A DNA stretch of 64,000 bases from Levilactobacillus cerevisiae (GCF_003946245.1 NZ_RHNN01000013.1:1-64000), one strand, 5' to 3'; shown: positions 7,686 to 16,840, counted from the first letter of the stretch. A program made the numbers and translations. Notes: generated from the sequence alone by a model not told the origin.

Positions 7686-9020
7686 ATGCAAGAATTTGAT
7701 GTTGTTGTGATTGGTGGCGGCCCAGGTGGACTAGCTGCGGCCTATGGTTTACATGCGCATGGCATGAACGTCGCTGTGGTGGAAAAGGACCTTTGGGGTG
7801 GCACTTGTCCTAACCGCGGTTGCGACCCGAAGAAGATTTTGATGGCTGCCGTAGAGGCTCAGGGCCGGAGTGAAGCGCTACAAGGGCACGGCCTGACTGG
7901 AACGCCCCAAATAGATTGGCCGGCTTTGATGGCGGCCAAGCGGGCCTACACGGATAAAATTCCGAGTGGGACGCAGGGTGGACTGCAAGCCGCTGGCATT
8001 GCTAATTTTCATGGTGTGGCGAGCTTTAACGAAGATGGCACCTTGTCTGTGGGGGACGAACAGCTGAATTCGGCTAACTGGATTATCGCTACGGGGCAGG
8101 AACCGCATCTACCAGCCATTGATGGTCAGGAATGGTTACAAACTAGCAACGAGTTTTTGGATCTCGATACGTTGCCAACGGATATTACCCTCATGGGTGC
8201 GGGTTTCGTAGGGGTTGAACTGGCAGCGATTGCTAATGCCGCTGGTAGTCGGGTTCATTTGGTCCATCACAGTGACCGCGCGTTGCGGGCGTTTGATAAA
8301 GATCTCGTCACTGATTTACTGGCACGACTACGTGCCGATGGTGTGGATGTCAAGTTGGACACAAACATTACGGCTGTCGCCCCAGCCGATGATCAATATC
8401 GTGTGACGACAGCATCGGGAGAGACCTGGACCTCCGACCTAGTCTTTGCGACTGCTGGGCGGACACCGGTTCTGGCTGATTTACACTTGGAACGCATTAA
8501 CGTGGTCACTACCAAGCATGGGATCAGCGTTAACGGCCGGCTACAAACGACCAACCACCACGTCTTCGCGATTGGTGATGTGGTTGACCGGCCACAACCG
8601 AAATTGACCCCCGTTGCCGGCTTTGAAGGACGGTACCTGGCCCAAACGCTGACGACTTGTGATTCACCGGACATTGTTTATCCGGTGATTCCATCCGTCG
8701 TCTATGGCAAGACACAATTGGCTCAGTTGGGAATCACCACGGCCGAAGCCACCCGTGCACCAGAGAAATATCACGTCACCGACTTGGATTTAAAACACTG
8801 GTACAGTTATCAGCGGATCCAGGATCCAGCCGCACGCATTAAAGTTGTGGTGGATCAAGATAGTGGCAATATTGTGGGCGCGGCGGTCTTGAGTAGTGAG
8901 GCCGAGCAGGTCATTAATTACCTTGATTTTGTCATTCAAAATAAGATGCGAACCGTGGATATTAACCAAATGATTACGGCCTATCCAACATTGGCGTCTG
9001 ACTTAACGTACTTCAATTAA
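7686..9020 (+). CDS. Class I pyridine nucleotide-disulfide oxidoreductase (glutathione reductase-like)
   Basis: 444 residues from ATG 7686, ten bases after GGAGG. The FAD-binding GGGPGG motif lies at the N terminus, followed by a redox-active disulfide in GTCPNRGCDPKK, an NAD(P)-binding motif MGAGFVGVELA near residue 175, and the second FAD motif AIGDV. The C-terminal interface domain normally carries a His-Glu pair (HPTxxE) that serves as the acid-base of glutathione, dihydrolipoamide and mercuric reductases; here the matching stretch reads AYPTLASD, so that His and Glu are missing. It therefore probably transfers electrons from NAD(P)H to a substrate other than classical glutathione disulfide. 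The exact substrate is unknown. Confidence 0.85.
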   Translation: MQEFDVVVIGGGPGGLAAAYGLHAHGMNVAVVEKDLWGGTCPNRGCDPKKILMAAVEAQGRSEALQGHGLTGTPQIDWPALMAAKRAYTDKIPSGTQGGLQAAGIANFHGVASFNEDGTLSVGDEQLNSANWIIATGQEPHLPAIDGQEWLQTSNEFLDLDTLPTDITLMGAGFVGVELAAIANAAGSRVHLVHHSDRALRAFDKDLVTDLLARLRADGVDVKLDTNITAVAPADDQYRVTTASGETWTSDLVFATAGRTPVLADLHLERINVVTTKHGISVNGRLQTTNHHVFAIGDVVDRPQPKLTPVAGFEGRYLAQTLTTCDSPDIVYPVIPSVVYGKTQLAQLGITTAEATRAPEKYHVTDLDLKHWYSYQRIQDPAARIKVVVDQDSGNIVGAAVLSSEAEQVINYLDFVIQNKMRTVDINQMITAYPTLASDLTYFN

Positions 9021-9032
9021 ATCTATTATCTA

Positions 9033-9080
9033 GACACGTTAGGGGGTGCCAGCTTTTAGTTGGCGACGCCTAGCGTGTTT
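9033..9080 (+). terminator. Terminator after the oxidoreductase
   Basis: ACACGTTAGGGGG-type arm pairs with GACGCCTAGCGTGT and is followed by five T. Confidence 0.65.
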
Positions 9081-9367
9081 TTGATTGGCCGCTCACCCAA
9101 GCAACCGAAGGACTGGCTCCCACCTATGTCGAAGGCGATGGTAAACTTTTACCAGACTTTGAAATGGGGGCGAGGAACGTGCAGCAACTTTGGCGCGAGA
9201 AACGGTTTTGTAATTTCTGGTTTGGGTGGTTTCTGGTTCTACCGTCAGTGAGTTGGTTAATCAGCTATCCCCACCAGGGACGGCTTGATATGGTGGCTGA
9301 AGGGCTGATGGTCCTTTGGGGCGTGATGGTACTTGGGTGGGCAATCATTCCCCACAAACAGGTGTAG
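9074..9367 (+). pseudogene. Probable 5'-truncated small membrane protein gene
   Basis: An open frame from 9074 to the stop at 9365-9367 reads like real protein (PTYVEGDGKLLPDFE, then GARNVQQLWREKRF, and two membrane segments within the last 55 residues). It has no start codon with a ribosome site: the only ATG (9164) gives 67 residues and lacks a Shine-Dalgarno sequence, while the coding-like sequence extends about 24 codons upstream of it into the terminator of the previous gene. The simplest reading is a gene whose 5' end has been lost. I do not recognise the family. It could still be a living two-helix protein started at 9164. Confidence 0.45.
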
Positions 9368-9374
9368 ATTGTCG

Positions 9375-9412
9375 TAGCACCGCCAAAAAGTTGCTGGTGG
9401 TGCTTTTGTGTT
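9375..9412 (+). terminator. Terminator before the antiporter gene
   Basis: AGCACCGCCA and TGGTGGTGCT form a hairpin followed by TTTTG. Confidence 0.65.
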
Positions 9413-9465
9413 GGCCAAATGTGGCGTATCATAGAACTTATTATATTTGAAAAGGAGGAGTCCGC

Positions 9466-10647
9466 GTGGCATTTCTAGGAACGTTGTGTTTGATTTTGGT
9501 ACTGACGACGCTGGCGGGAAATTTATCGAACCGCCTTGGCGTTCCAGCAGTGATCGGCGAGTTACTAGTCGGCATTATCTTGGGGCCAGCGCTGCTCAAC
9601 TGGGTCCAGTTAAATGACTTGGTGAGCTTGTTTGCTGACATTGGGGTTGTCATTTTGATGTTTCTTGGGGGGCTGGAGAGCAATCTGCAGTTACTGATGA
9701 AGTATCTCCGCCCAGCCATCGTTGTGGCGACCTCCGGCGTGATTTTTCCCATTACACTCATGGGGCTAACCTCCTGGTGGTGGGGGTTCACCCCGTTGGA
9801 ATCGCTCTTCATTGGGGTGATTTTTTCCGCGACGTCCGTGTCGATTTCGGTGGCCGTTTTGAAGGAATATCACGCATTGACGACACGGGAGGGCGCGACT
9901 ATTCTGGGCGCTGCTGTGGCCGACGATATCATTGGCGTGGTTCTGTTATCCTTGATGATTAGCCTGTTGGCCAGCCAGGGAATCAAGACTGCCGGCAGTC
10001 AGCCCGCGTTGGTTCTAGTGTTGGTAGAACAAGTTGCCTTCTTCGGCGGCACCTATATTGTGGTGAAATGGGTGGCCCCATACTTAATGCATCTGAGCGA
10101 GCGCCTGGTCATGGCGTCGAGCGTGACGATCATGTCGATGGTTATCTGCATGGGGATGGCCTGGATCGCCGATATGGTCGGCCTTAGTGGTGCAATCGGG
10201 GCCTTCTTTGCCGGAATTGCCGTTGCCCACACACCGTACCGCGCCGTCTTGGCCGATCACGTCGAGCCACTAGGAAATGCCATTTTCATTCCGGTCTTCT
10301 TCGTAAGTGTCGGGCTGAACATGACGCTGAATCATTTGGTGGAAAATCTGGGAATCATCGCCATTTTGACGGTCCTTGCCTGCATTTCCAAGCTGATTGG
10401 TTGCGGTCTGGGTGCGCGGCTGAGTGGCTTCACCATGCCCAGCAGTACCGTGATTGGTACGGGGATGATTGCCCGTGGCGAAATGGGCTTGATTACCGCG
10501 CAGATTGGTCACGAGGCTGGTTTGTTAGGCGGCAGCGACTATTCCGCGATGATTTTAGTAATTATTCTGGCAACCGTGTTGGCGCCTTTGCTCTTGAAGC
10601 AGGCCCTGAAACGAATGCCACAGGAGCGACCAGAACAGGCCGTTTAA
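9466..10647 (+). CDS. CPA2-family sodium/proton antiporter
   Basis: 393-residue membrane protein with 12-13 hydrophobic segments. It carries the CPA2 hallmarks: NRLGVPAVIGELLVGIILGP near the N terminus and an adjacent Asp pair in GAAVADDIIGVVLLSL, which in NapA-type proteins forms the ion-binding site of electrogenic Na+/H+ exchange. The start is GTG 9466, seven bases after AAAGGAGGAG. It has no C-terminal TrkA or regulatory domain, unlike KefB/KefC, so it is probably a simple antiporter for pH or sodium balance. A small membrane protein gene follows on the same strand. Confidence 0.86.
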   Translation: MAFLGTLCLILVLTTLAGNLSNRLGVPAVIGELLVGIILGPALLNWVQLNDLVSLFADIGVVILMFLGGLESNLQLLMKYLRPAIVVATSGVIFPITLMGLTSWWWGFTPLESLFIGVIFSATSVSISVAVLKEYHALTTREGATILGAAVADDIIGVVLLSLMISLLASQGIKTAGSQPALVLVLVEQVAFFGGTYIVVKWVAPYLMHLSERLVMASSVTIMSMVICMGMAWIADMVGLSGAIGAFFAGIAVAHTPYRAVLADHVEPLGNAIFIPVFFVSVGLNMTLNHLVENLGIIAILTVLACISKLIGCGLGARLSGFTMPSSTVIGTGMIARGEMGLITAQIGHEAGLLGGSDYSAMILVIILATVLAPLLLKQALKRMPQERPEQAV

Positions 10648-10699
10648 CAGCGTTGGGGAACGCTTGATTCCAAATATTTATAAGAGTAGGGGAAAGCAC

Positions 10700-10882
10700 A
10701 TGCGATTGAATCGTTTGTTTTACAAGCAGGTTGAATTCTGGTTGGGGTGCCTTATTATTTTGGCAGGGCTCTGGTCGATTGGGACCAAGTTGCTGACACT
10801 GGATTGGTGGCTGGCATTGGTTGAAATCTTGATTGGCTTAGCGTTGGTCATCGATTGTCTCATTGATAGTGCCCACAAATAA
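10700..10882 (+). CDS. Small two-helix membrane protein
   Basis: 60 residues from ATG 10700 (AGGGGAA site upstream). The sequence has two hydrophobic helices (about 12-28 and 34-53) with Trp-rich borders and a short polar end. It lies 52 bases after the antiporter and shares its terminator, so it may be co-transcribed and could act with it. I do not recognise a named family. Confidence 0.65.
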   Translation: MRLNRLFYKQVEFWLGCLIILAGLWSIGTKLLTLDWWLALVEILIGLALVIDCLIDSAHK

Positions 10883-10904
10883 GAATATCTTCGATGTAAT
10901 AAGT

Positions 10905-10952
10905 TAGTCCAAAAGTTTTGATGATACATTCAAACTTTTGGACTGCTTTTTT
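10905..10952 (+). terminator. Terminator after antiporter unit
   Basis: AGTCCAAAAGTTTTG and CAAACTTTTGGACT pair over about 14 bp and are followed by TTTTTT. Confidence 0.85.
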
Positions 10953-11282
10953 GCGTGTCAGTAAAACGACCTGGACATGTCACACGTTCACTAATGATTG
11001 GTAAAACTTAAATTATCCTTGCAGAGAGTACCACCGGATGGTCGACGTGGGCATTCATCATAAAAATCTATTTCAAAGCCGTCCCAGGATTAACTTGTAT
11101 TTTGTCACATCATTTAGAATATTTATTCAAGTAATTCTTTTGTTTGCTAAAGTATCGTAGTATGCTTAATATTGTCGTGTTTTTTGACTAACAACTTAGT
11201 TTCAATGAATCAAATCCATAAGAGATTGTCCAAAGTCTGATGACATTAAAAGCTGTGCACATATCTAGAGGAGGAGTTTATA
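10953..11282. other. AT-rich intergenic stretch, no gene seen
   Basis: No gene is seen in about 330 bases. The last part carries an AGGAGGAG ribosome site for the gene at 11283. I could not place a convincing promoter. Confidence 0.4.
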
Positions 11283-11675
11283 ATGACTCGATTAAAGCTT
11301 AATACCTGGACTGGCGTTTTAGACATTGTTAACTGTGTCTTGTTCGCTATTTCTTGGTTTGTTATTTTTGGTGCTGCGGTCAGCGATGCAAGCAATGGTG
11401 GTAGCTCAACGGATTCCGCAGCTACTTTCTTCTACGCAATGGCTTGGATCGGCGTAGTCTTAAATGTTATCGCGTTGGTTCAATCTCGCAAGCACAACAT
11501 CTCACTCGTGGGATCGGTCCTGGGTATTATTGGGAGTGCCTTGTTTGGCCTCTCCGCTGCTCTGGCATTTCCTGCAATGGTTGTTTTAATTGTTGCGGCA
11601 GTGTTCATCATGTTACAACACCCAAGCAAGAACTACGCTAGCCAAAACAATGATTCACAAACACCTACAAACTGA
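11283..11675 (+). CDS. Small four-helix membrane protein
   Basis: 130 residues with about four membrane helices (11-33, 49-64, 72-92, 94-110) and a polar Asn/Gln/Thr-rich C-terminal tail. The first loop is rich in Ser and Gly. A strong AGGAGGAG site precedes the ATG. It resembles the small DUF-type membrane proteins common in lactobacilli, but I cannot assign a function. It stands alone between two terminator-like structures. Confidence 0.65.
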   Translation: MTRLKLNTWTGVLDIVNCVLFAISWFVIFGAAVSDASNGGSSTDSAATFFYAMAWIGVVLNVIALVQSRKHNISLVGSVLGIIGSALFGLSAALAFPAMVVLIVAAVFIMLQHPSKNYASQNNDSQTPTN

Positions 11676-11704
11676 CTTTAATATGAAAAAATAAATATCC
11701 GTAG

Positions 11705-11742
11705 AAAAAGCCCCGCTAAATCAATGGATTTAACGGGGCTTA
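11705..11742 (+). terminator. Hairpin after the four-helix protein gene
   Basis: AAGCCCCGCTAAATC pairs with GATTTAACGGGGCTT around a four-base loop. There is no long T run on the plus strand; on the minus strand the A tract would give one, so it may serve as a terminator for either side. Confidence 0.65.
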
Positions 11743-11838
11743 AGTGTTGCTATCTTGCGGATTGGTTAGTCACTACTTTACGGGATGCACCGTCCAGCGT
11801 CAACTACTTTCGTTTATGCTGCTAAATGGTTCAGGCCA

Positions 11839-12177
11839 CTACCAAATAAACCACGTTGGTGGAATGACCTCGGTGAACGCTAGCCACGCGACCAGTCCCA
11901 ATATGAACCACAGCGCGTAAAAAATAAGTAAGGCGCGTTCGTAGTTGGGCAGTCGGTGCCAACCGGGGCGGTGCAAACGAAAGCCGAACCAGATCAGCAT
12001 CCCCAAGCTTAGGATTCCCATCAGTAAGACGCCAAACAAAACGAAGACGTCGGGGTGGAAGGGGTCATTCTCCGCCATGCCAATGAAACCTTCGATGATG
12101 AGAAAAAGTGGCAGAGCCAGTAGAACAACGTTGAGTCCCAGCTCCCACCAGAGGTGTCGCCAATTTTTTTGCTGCAT
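11839..12177 (-). CDS. Hypothetical three-helix membrane protein
   Basis: 112 residues from the ATG at 12177, chosen because an AGGGAG site lies upstream and the longer in-frame reading has no ribosome site. Three hydrophobic segments (about 14-34, 43-66, 86-106) with many Trp residues suggest a small inner membrane protein. No motif gives a function. It is transcribed away from the secreted protein gene at 12323. Confidence 0.55.
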   Translation of the reverse strand: MQQKNWRHLWWELGLNVVLLALPLFLIIEGFIGMAENDPFHPDVFVLFGVLLMGILSLGMLIWFGFRLHRPGWHRLPNYERALLIFYALWFILGLVAWLAFTEVIPPTWFIW

Positions 12178-12322
12178 GTGTGAACATCTCCCTGTTACCC
12201 TCAGCATACCAGACATTGACGGGTGCCGCCGATTTTGTTGCGACTTGCATTCTGATGGGAAGACGCGTAAGTTTAGTAAAAGCTACTCGGCAGGCGACAG
12301 CTTTTTCACGGGAGGAATCGAC

Positions 12323-12784
12323 ATGAACAAACCTTATTTTTTACTTGCACTGGCTACGGTGACGCTTGGTTTGACGGCCGCTAATGTGACCTCCGCCAAG
12401 GCAGCAACCTGGCACGCAGGGACGCCCAAAGTGTTACGGCACACCTGGTTTTATAACGGGAAGGGCGACAACAAAGCTTATATTACCTACAGCAAAACGA
12501 AGAGCACGGGGAACTTATTTGGGTATGACGCCACGAGTGAGCGCTACTACCGGTTGCCCGGGTATGGCTTGAAGAAGCTGAAATACCAATCATTGGGCAA
12601 GCACGTCTATCGTTTGTCTGGCATTCAATACTCACCCAAGGGCAGTCAGGTGCAGTACGATGGTGAACGCATGACTTACAAGGTTAAAATTACATCGAAG
12701 CAAGTTCACTTTTACCAGGGTTACCACAATTATGTCCGCAAGGCGACCTTCACCACGATGAAGACGCCGGCGGGGATTGCTTAA
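12323..12784 (+). CDS. Small secreted protein, unknown function
   Basis: 153 residues from ATG 12323, six bases after GGGAGGA. A clear signal peptide covers residues 1-27, ending at AKA-AT. The mature part is basic and Tyr-rich (HTWFYNGKG, YITYSKTK, YRLPGYGLKKLKY), a style common in lactobacillar exported proteins. No catalytic motif is visible. The long in-frame extension upstream overlaps the opposite gene and lacks coding character. Confidence 0.65.
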   Translation: MNKPYFLLALATVTLGLTAANVTSAKAATWHAGTPKVLRHTWFYNGKGDNKAYITYSKTKSTGNLFGYDATSERYYRLPGYGLKKLKYQSLGKHVYRLSGIQYSPKGSQVQYDGERMTYKVKITSKQVHFYQGYHNYVRKATFTTMKTPAGIA

Positions 12785-12833
12785 GTATTCTGCGAGACGG
12801 TTGTTCACGCAAGCAAGCGCACAGGTGCATTTA

Positions 12834-12878
12834 AAAAAGCCACGTTAACGAGAAATTTTCTCGCTAACGCGGCTTTTA
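12834..12878. terminator. Two-way terminator between secreted protein and helD
   Basis: AAAAGCCACGTTAACGAGAA and TTCTCGCTAACGCGGCTTTT pair almost completely around a tiny loop. A and T runs on the two sides fit both converging genes. Confidence 0.82.
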
Positions 12879-12891
12879 ATGTCTCACTGAT

Positions 12892-15198
12892 TTAATTTTG
12901 AAACTCGTGTTCAATCGTTAAATCTGAAGCCGGAATCTTATTAGACGCAATCAACGGTGAGGCCGCGCCAATGCAGAGCAGCGTCAAGTGGTGCATCGCC
13001 CGCGACGCAATCGTGTAGAGCGTCCCGGTCAACTGTTCATCCGGGTAGTTCTCCGCGGAAACGTTGTAGGCAATCACGCTGTCGAACTCCAACCCCTTGG
13101 CAAGGTAGATTGGGAGCACGACGACGCCCTTGGGCAGTGATCGGTCGGTATCCGTCAAACGGGTCAGCTCAAAGTCACGGTGGAGCTCCTGGTAAACGTA
13201 CTTGGCTTCCGCCGTACTCTTGGTCAGGATGGCAACGGTGCCGCTGTTCGCCAACTCTAGCTTCAACTCGCGCGCCAATGCCTTGAAGGCCGCCGCCGTG
13301 TCGTAGCGAATGATGACCTTGGGCAAGTCACCCGGCCGGTTGAAGGCCTCAATCTGATCGCCGTCTGGCAACAGGGCCTTGGCAAACGTGGTGATTGGCA
13401 GCGTTGACCGGTAAGACCGTCGCAACGTAATCAGTCGTGACCGTTTGACGTTTAAGGCCGAATCCAACTTTTTCAAAATGGCCTCGGGTGCCTCAACGGC
13501 CTTGAAGAGCGCCTGTTCACTGTCGCCTAAGAGGGTGAGTTTGGCCCGCGGAAAGGCGTGTTGCAGGTAAATCAATTGGGCCATTGAATAGTCCTGCATC
13601 TCATCGACAAACAAATGCTGCATCCGATGATTGGCCCCGCCGCCAGCTAAAATATCCCGCAGGTACAGCAAAGGTGCCGCGTCAGTCAGGGCCAATTGGT
13701 GAAATTCAATGTCATGTTGATAGGTGTCAACGACCTGCTGCCAATCGGTCTGGGTCACAATTTCAGGTAGCGGGCACTGGGCCAAGAACGCCGTGTATTG
13801 ACTGTAGACGTCCAAGAAGTAGCCGTTGTAAATGGCATCGTCAACGGAACGCAATCGCCGCCGAACAATTTGGCGGGCAATGTAGTCAATTTCGTCGTCT
13901 AGCTGTTCAAATTTACCTAAGTGCTTTTCACCTAACAGATTGTGGTAATCCTCATCACTCAGTTGATCGATGATATCGCGGACCCAGTCTTCCTTGGCTT
14001 CAGCGGCAATTCGGTGTTTGAGGCGCTTTTCCAAGGCGTTTTTCGTGCGTAGCAGGCGGTCAGCTGGGGCCGTTGCGTCTGGAAACTGGCGATAAATGTC
14101 GCGGATTTCTTCTTTACTAAAGAATACACGACTCTTGAAGCGGATGTCGGTGAATTTCAAATCGTCCGGGGTGCACTGGTAACAGTAGTCTTTGACCGCC
14201 GTCATCATGGCCGCACTCTCCCGGAAGTTACGCAACGGCAGGTTAACGGGGGCCTCCTGATCGGCCTCGTAACGTTCAAATTGCGTTTGGACGTTGAGCC
14301 CTTGGAACCGCTGTGTTAAAAATTCTGCCAGCGTGACCTGCCGCATGTTCCGTTCCCCTAGGCTGGGGAGCACGTCACTGATGTAGTGACTGAACAGGCG
14401 GTTGGGCGAGAACAAGACGATTTGATCGGCCTCGAGGTCGCGGCGACTGTGGTACAACAGGAAGGCAATGCGCTGTAAAATGGCGGACGTCTTCCCGGAG
14501 CCGGCGACCCCCTGAACGACCAACAAGTCGCTCTTGGTATCGCGGATGATGTCGTTTTGTTCACGCTGAATGGTGGCCACGATATTTTGCATGGTGGCGT
14601 CGTTTTGCTCGCCCAACGCATGCTGAAGCATCTCGTCGCCAACGGTTTCGTTGGTGTCGAACATGCTTTCAATTTGGCCACCTTGAATCAGAAATTGGCG
14701 CTTCTTGAGCAAGTTGGTCTGCTGATCACCGGCCGGCGTGTTGTAGGCCACCTGACCGAGCACCCCGTTGTAATAAATACTGGAAACGGGTGCCCGCCAA
14801 TCGTAGACCAAGAAATTCTGATCATCGTCCACAAATGAGGCGGTGCCGATGTACAAGGATTCTGGTTGGGAATCGTCGGGATCTTGGATGTCGATACGGC
14901 CAAAGTAAGGAGACTTCTGCAGTTCCTTAAACGTATCTAGTTGGCCTTGAATGATATTTTGATTTTCAGTTAAACGGGAGACTAACGCCCGTTGCTGCTG
15001 CAATTCGGCACTGGTTTCGATTCGGTCATCGACTTCAAACCAGTTGACCGAGGTGTTTTCACTGTAATTCTGCAGGACGTTGCGCAATTCTTGATGCGCG
15101 GCGTTGTAGTCAGCATCGGTCTTGTCGATGCGCTTGCCAATTTCATTTACCACGCGGTCGACGCGCTGTTGTTCCTGTGCTTCTTCGCTGGTGGTCAA
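12892..15198 (-). CDS. helD: HelD-like RNA polymerase recycling ATPase (UvrD/Rep helicase fold)
   Basis: 768 residues from a TTG at 15198 with an AAAGGAGG site eight bases upstream. Residues 1-90 are rich in charged and Gln residues and probably form the coiled coil that HelD inserts into the RNA polymerase secondary channel. Walker A is GVAGSGKT at 230-237; the Walker B region reads VDEMQDYS; the later superfamily 1 motif LRRSYRST and the C-terminal LAKGLEFDSVIAYN are also present. Length and order match the HelD group of Gram-positive bacteria, which uses ATP to free stalled RNA polymerase from nucleic acid. It stands alone, read toward the secreted protein gene. A general UvrD-type helicase is less likely given the N-terminal region. 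Confidence 0.88.
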   Translation of the reverse strand: MTTSEEAQEQQRVDRVVNEIGKRIDKTDADYNAAHQELRNVLQNYSENTSVNWFEVDDRIETSAELQQQRALVSRLTENQNIIQGQLDTFKELQKSPYFGRIDIQDPDDSQPESLYIGTASFVDDDQNFLVYDWRAPVSSIYYNGVLGQVAYNTPAGDQQTNLLKKRQFLIQGGQIESMFDTNETVGDEMLQHALGEQNDATMQNIVATIQREQNDIIRDTKSDLLVVQGVAGSGKTSAILQRIAFLLYHSRRDLEADQIVLFSPNRLFSHYISDVLPSLGERNMRQVTLAEFLTQRFQGLNVQTQFERYEADQEAPVNLPLRNFRESAAMMTAVKDYCYQCTPDDLKFTDIRFKSRVFFSKEEIRDIYRQFPDATAPADRLLRTKNALEKRLKHRIAAEAKEDWVRDIIDQLSDEDYHNLLGEKHLGKFEQLDDEIDYIARQIVRRRLRSVDDAIYNGYFLDVYSQYTAFLAQCPLPEIVTQTDWQQVVDTYQHDIEFHQLALTDAAPLLYLRDILAGGGANHRMQHLFVDEMQDYSMAQLIYLQHAFPRAKLTLLGDSEQALFKAVEAPEAILKKLDSALNVKRSRLITLRRSYRSTLPITTFAKALLPDGDQIEAFNRPGDLPKVIIRYDTAAAFKALARELKLELANSGTVAILTKSTAEAKYVYQELHRDFELTRLTDTDRSLPKGVVVLPIYLAKGLEFDSVIAYNVSAENYPDEQLTGTLYTIASRAMHHLTLLCIGAASPLIASNKIPASDLTIEHEFQN

Positions 15199-15527
15199 AA
15201 TGACCGCCTCCTTTTGCTAGTCTAAAGTGCCTAACAAGTTTAGTCATATTCCCACTGCATGTCAATCAATCCTACTTCGCTGATCAGAAATTTTCAGGCT
15301 TTTTTGCTGTTTAAAGTGGCAGAGGGTTTCGTGACAATATTGCATGGCGGTGTTTCAAACGGACGATGGCATTGACGTAACGTTTATGAACGCGCTTACA
15401 CTACTGCGACTTCTATGATAGGCTGAAGTTATCAGTCGTACTCGGAGGCATGAAGTAAGTCTGGCAAATCTGACTTCGATTGCACTGATACATAGGCTGT
15501 TGAAGGTTCCCACGCGAAAGGATGATT
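15199..15527 (+). promoter_or_regulatory. Intergenic region with a candidate long-spacer promoter
   Basis: No gene is seen. A candidate promoter for the dehydrogenase has TTGACG at 15372-15377 and TACACT at 15397-15402 with a 19-base spacer, a length typical of promoters untwisted by MerR-family activators. The spacer contains the partial palindrome CGTTTATGAACG. No MerR gene lies nearby. Confidence 0.35.
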
Positions 15528-16481
15528 ATGATGCAAGGCTGGCAATTTACGAAGACCCACGAACCGTTACGATTGGTTGAAGTGGCTGATCCCGTCGCCC
15601 AAGAAGGGCAAGTTGTGATTGATATCAAGGCTTCTGGGCTGTGCCACACGGACGTGACCATTATTGACGACCCGGGCTGGATGAATTTAATTCAGCCACC
15701 AGTCATCTTAGGCCATGAATGTGCAGGCGTTATTGAATCTGTTGGTGCGGGTGTCAGCAAATTCAAGCCGGGAGATCGGGTTGGTGTTTGTCCAATTGAT
15801 CCCGACACGCAGGTTTCTATTGGTGGCGTTGTGGATGGTGCTTACGCTAACAAACTGGTTGTCCCACAGACAGAATTAATTCCATTGCCTGACAACGTGT
15901 CGTTCATTGATGGCGCTGCGGCAACTGATGCGGGGATGACCTCTCATCGTGCAATCTTTGGTGTTGGTGGCGCGAAGCCTGGAATGAAGGTCGGTATCGT
16001 TGGGATCGGCGGAATCGGCGACTTCGGTGCTCAACTGGCGATTGCGACAGGCTGTGAGGTGTACGCAGCAGACCCGAAACCAGCAGCTAAAAAGATGGCC
16101 GAAGCTATGGGCTGCAAGGCAATTTTTGATGACGTGGCTGAGATGAAAGAAGTCGCGCCCGATTTGATTGTGGATTTTGCAGGTTTTGATAGCACGACAA
16201 GTCATGCCTTATCCGTCGTGGCTCCAGGTGGTAAGGTGGTTGTTGTCGGGATGGGAATTCTTCATTCAACCATCAGTACGTGGGATTTGATTATGAAACG
16301 AGCTCAAGTTGTGGGCAGCATGGGTGGAGACAATTCAGATATTGCCTTCTGCTACGATGCTTTGTCTCAAGGAAAAGTTAAGCCGACCTTAGCCACGATT
16401 GCCTTCAATCAAATTGATGCTGGATTGGAAACGTTGCGTCGAGGCGAAGTTAATGGTCGCTTGATTGCCACGCAAGATTAG
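15528..16481 (+). CDS. Zinc-dependent alcohol dehydrogenase family protein
   Basis: 317 residues from ATG 15528, seven bases after GAAAGG; a nearby ATG (15522) overlaps that site. GLCHTD and GHECAGVIESVGAG provide the Cys and His-Glu of the catalytic zinc site. GIGGIGDFGAQLA is the NAD(P)-binding loop. The four-Cys lobe that holds the structural zinc in classical members is absent: after GDRVGVCPID the chain goes straight to VDGAYANKL, which explains the short length against the usual 340-350. It probably oxidises or reduces a small alcohol or aldehyde. It is a single gene, and no partner suggests the substrate. Confidence 0.85.
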   Translation: MMQGWQFTKTHEPLRLVEVADPVAQEGQVVIDIKASGLCHTDVTIIDDPGWMNLIQPPVILGHECAGVIESVGAGVSKFKPGDRVGVCPIDPDTQVSIGGVVDGAYANKLVVPQTELIPLPDNVSFIDGAAATDAGMTSHRAIFGVGGAKPGMKVGIVGIGGIGDFGAQLAIATGCEVYAADPKPAAKKMAEAMGCKAIFDDVAEMKEVAPDLIVDFAGFDSTTSHALSVVAPGGKVVVVGMGILHSTISTWDLIMKRAQVVGSMGGDNSDIAFCYDALSQGKVKPTLATIAFNQIDAGLETLRRGEVNGRLIATQD

Positions 16482-16577
16482 TACGGCGTGAATAGCCCGA
16501 CATGTTAGCTAGTCTCCAGGTTAAGAGTCGTGGGCAAACGTTGCTGACTCAGCGATGAGTCCCTCAATTTCATGGTG

Positions 16578-16680
16578 CAGAACAATCCTAACCGGAGGAG
16601 GACAGAGACGGAGGACCGCTCCCCAGGCCGCAGGCGGTCCCTATAGCAGCCGGAATCTCTGGCAGCCGTAGGTGGCAAAT
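16578..16680 (+). repeat. Repeat family B, copy 1 (internally deleted)
   Basis: About 100 bases matching the ends of the family B elements described at 31838 and 63480: CCGGAGGAGGACAGAGAC at the left and GACCGC...GGCGGTCC plus GGAATCTCTGGCAGCCG at the right. The central hairpin part (about 90 bases) is missing. It abuts the trpS leader. Confidence 0.75.
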
Positions 16681-16840
16681 TTTAGGCAATTTGTGGATTG
16701 ACTCTCGGTTAGCTGAACCGATGCCAATGGCTGGACTGATGATGCTTAGTTCACTGGTCCTTAACGATGTTGGCATAAAAATATTTGTAGAAGTTACCAG
16801 TTTACTTTCCCCGCAGAAACCTCTAAAATAAGGGAATAGA

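Noticed and set aside
9060-9251. 63-codon frame in the other reading phase over the small membrane gene
   Set aside because: The neighbouring phase has better coding character, with membrane helices and a natural end before a terminator.
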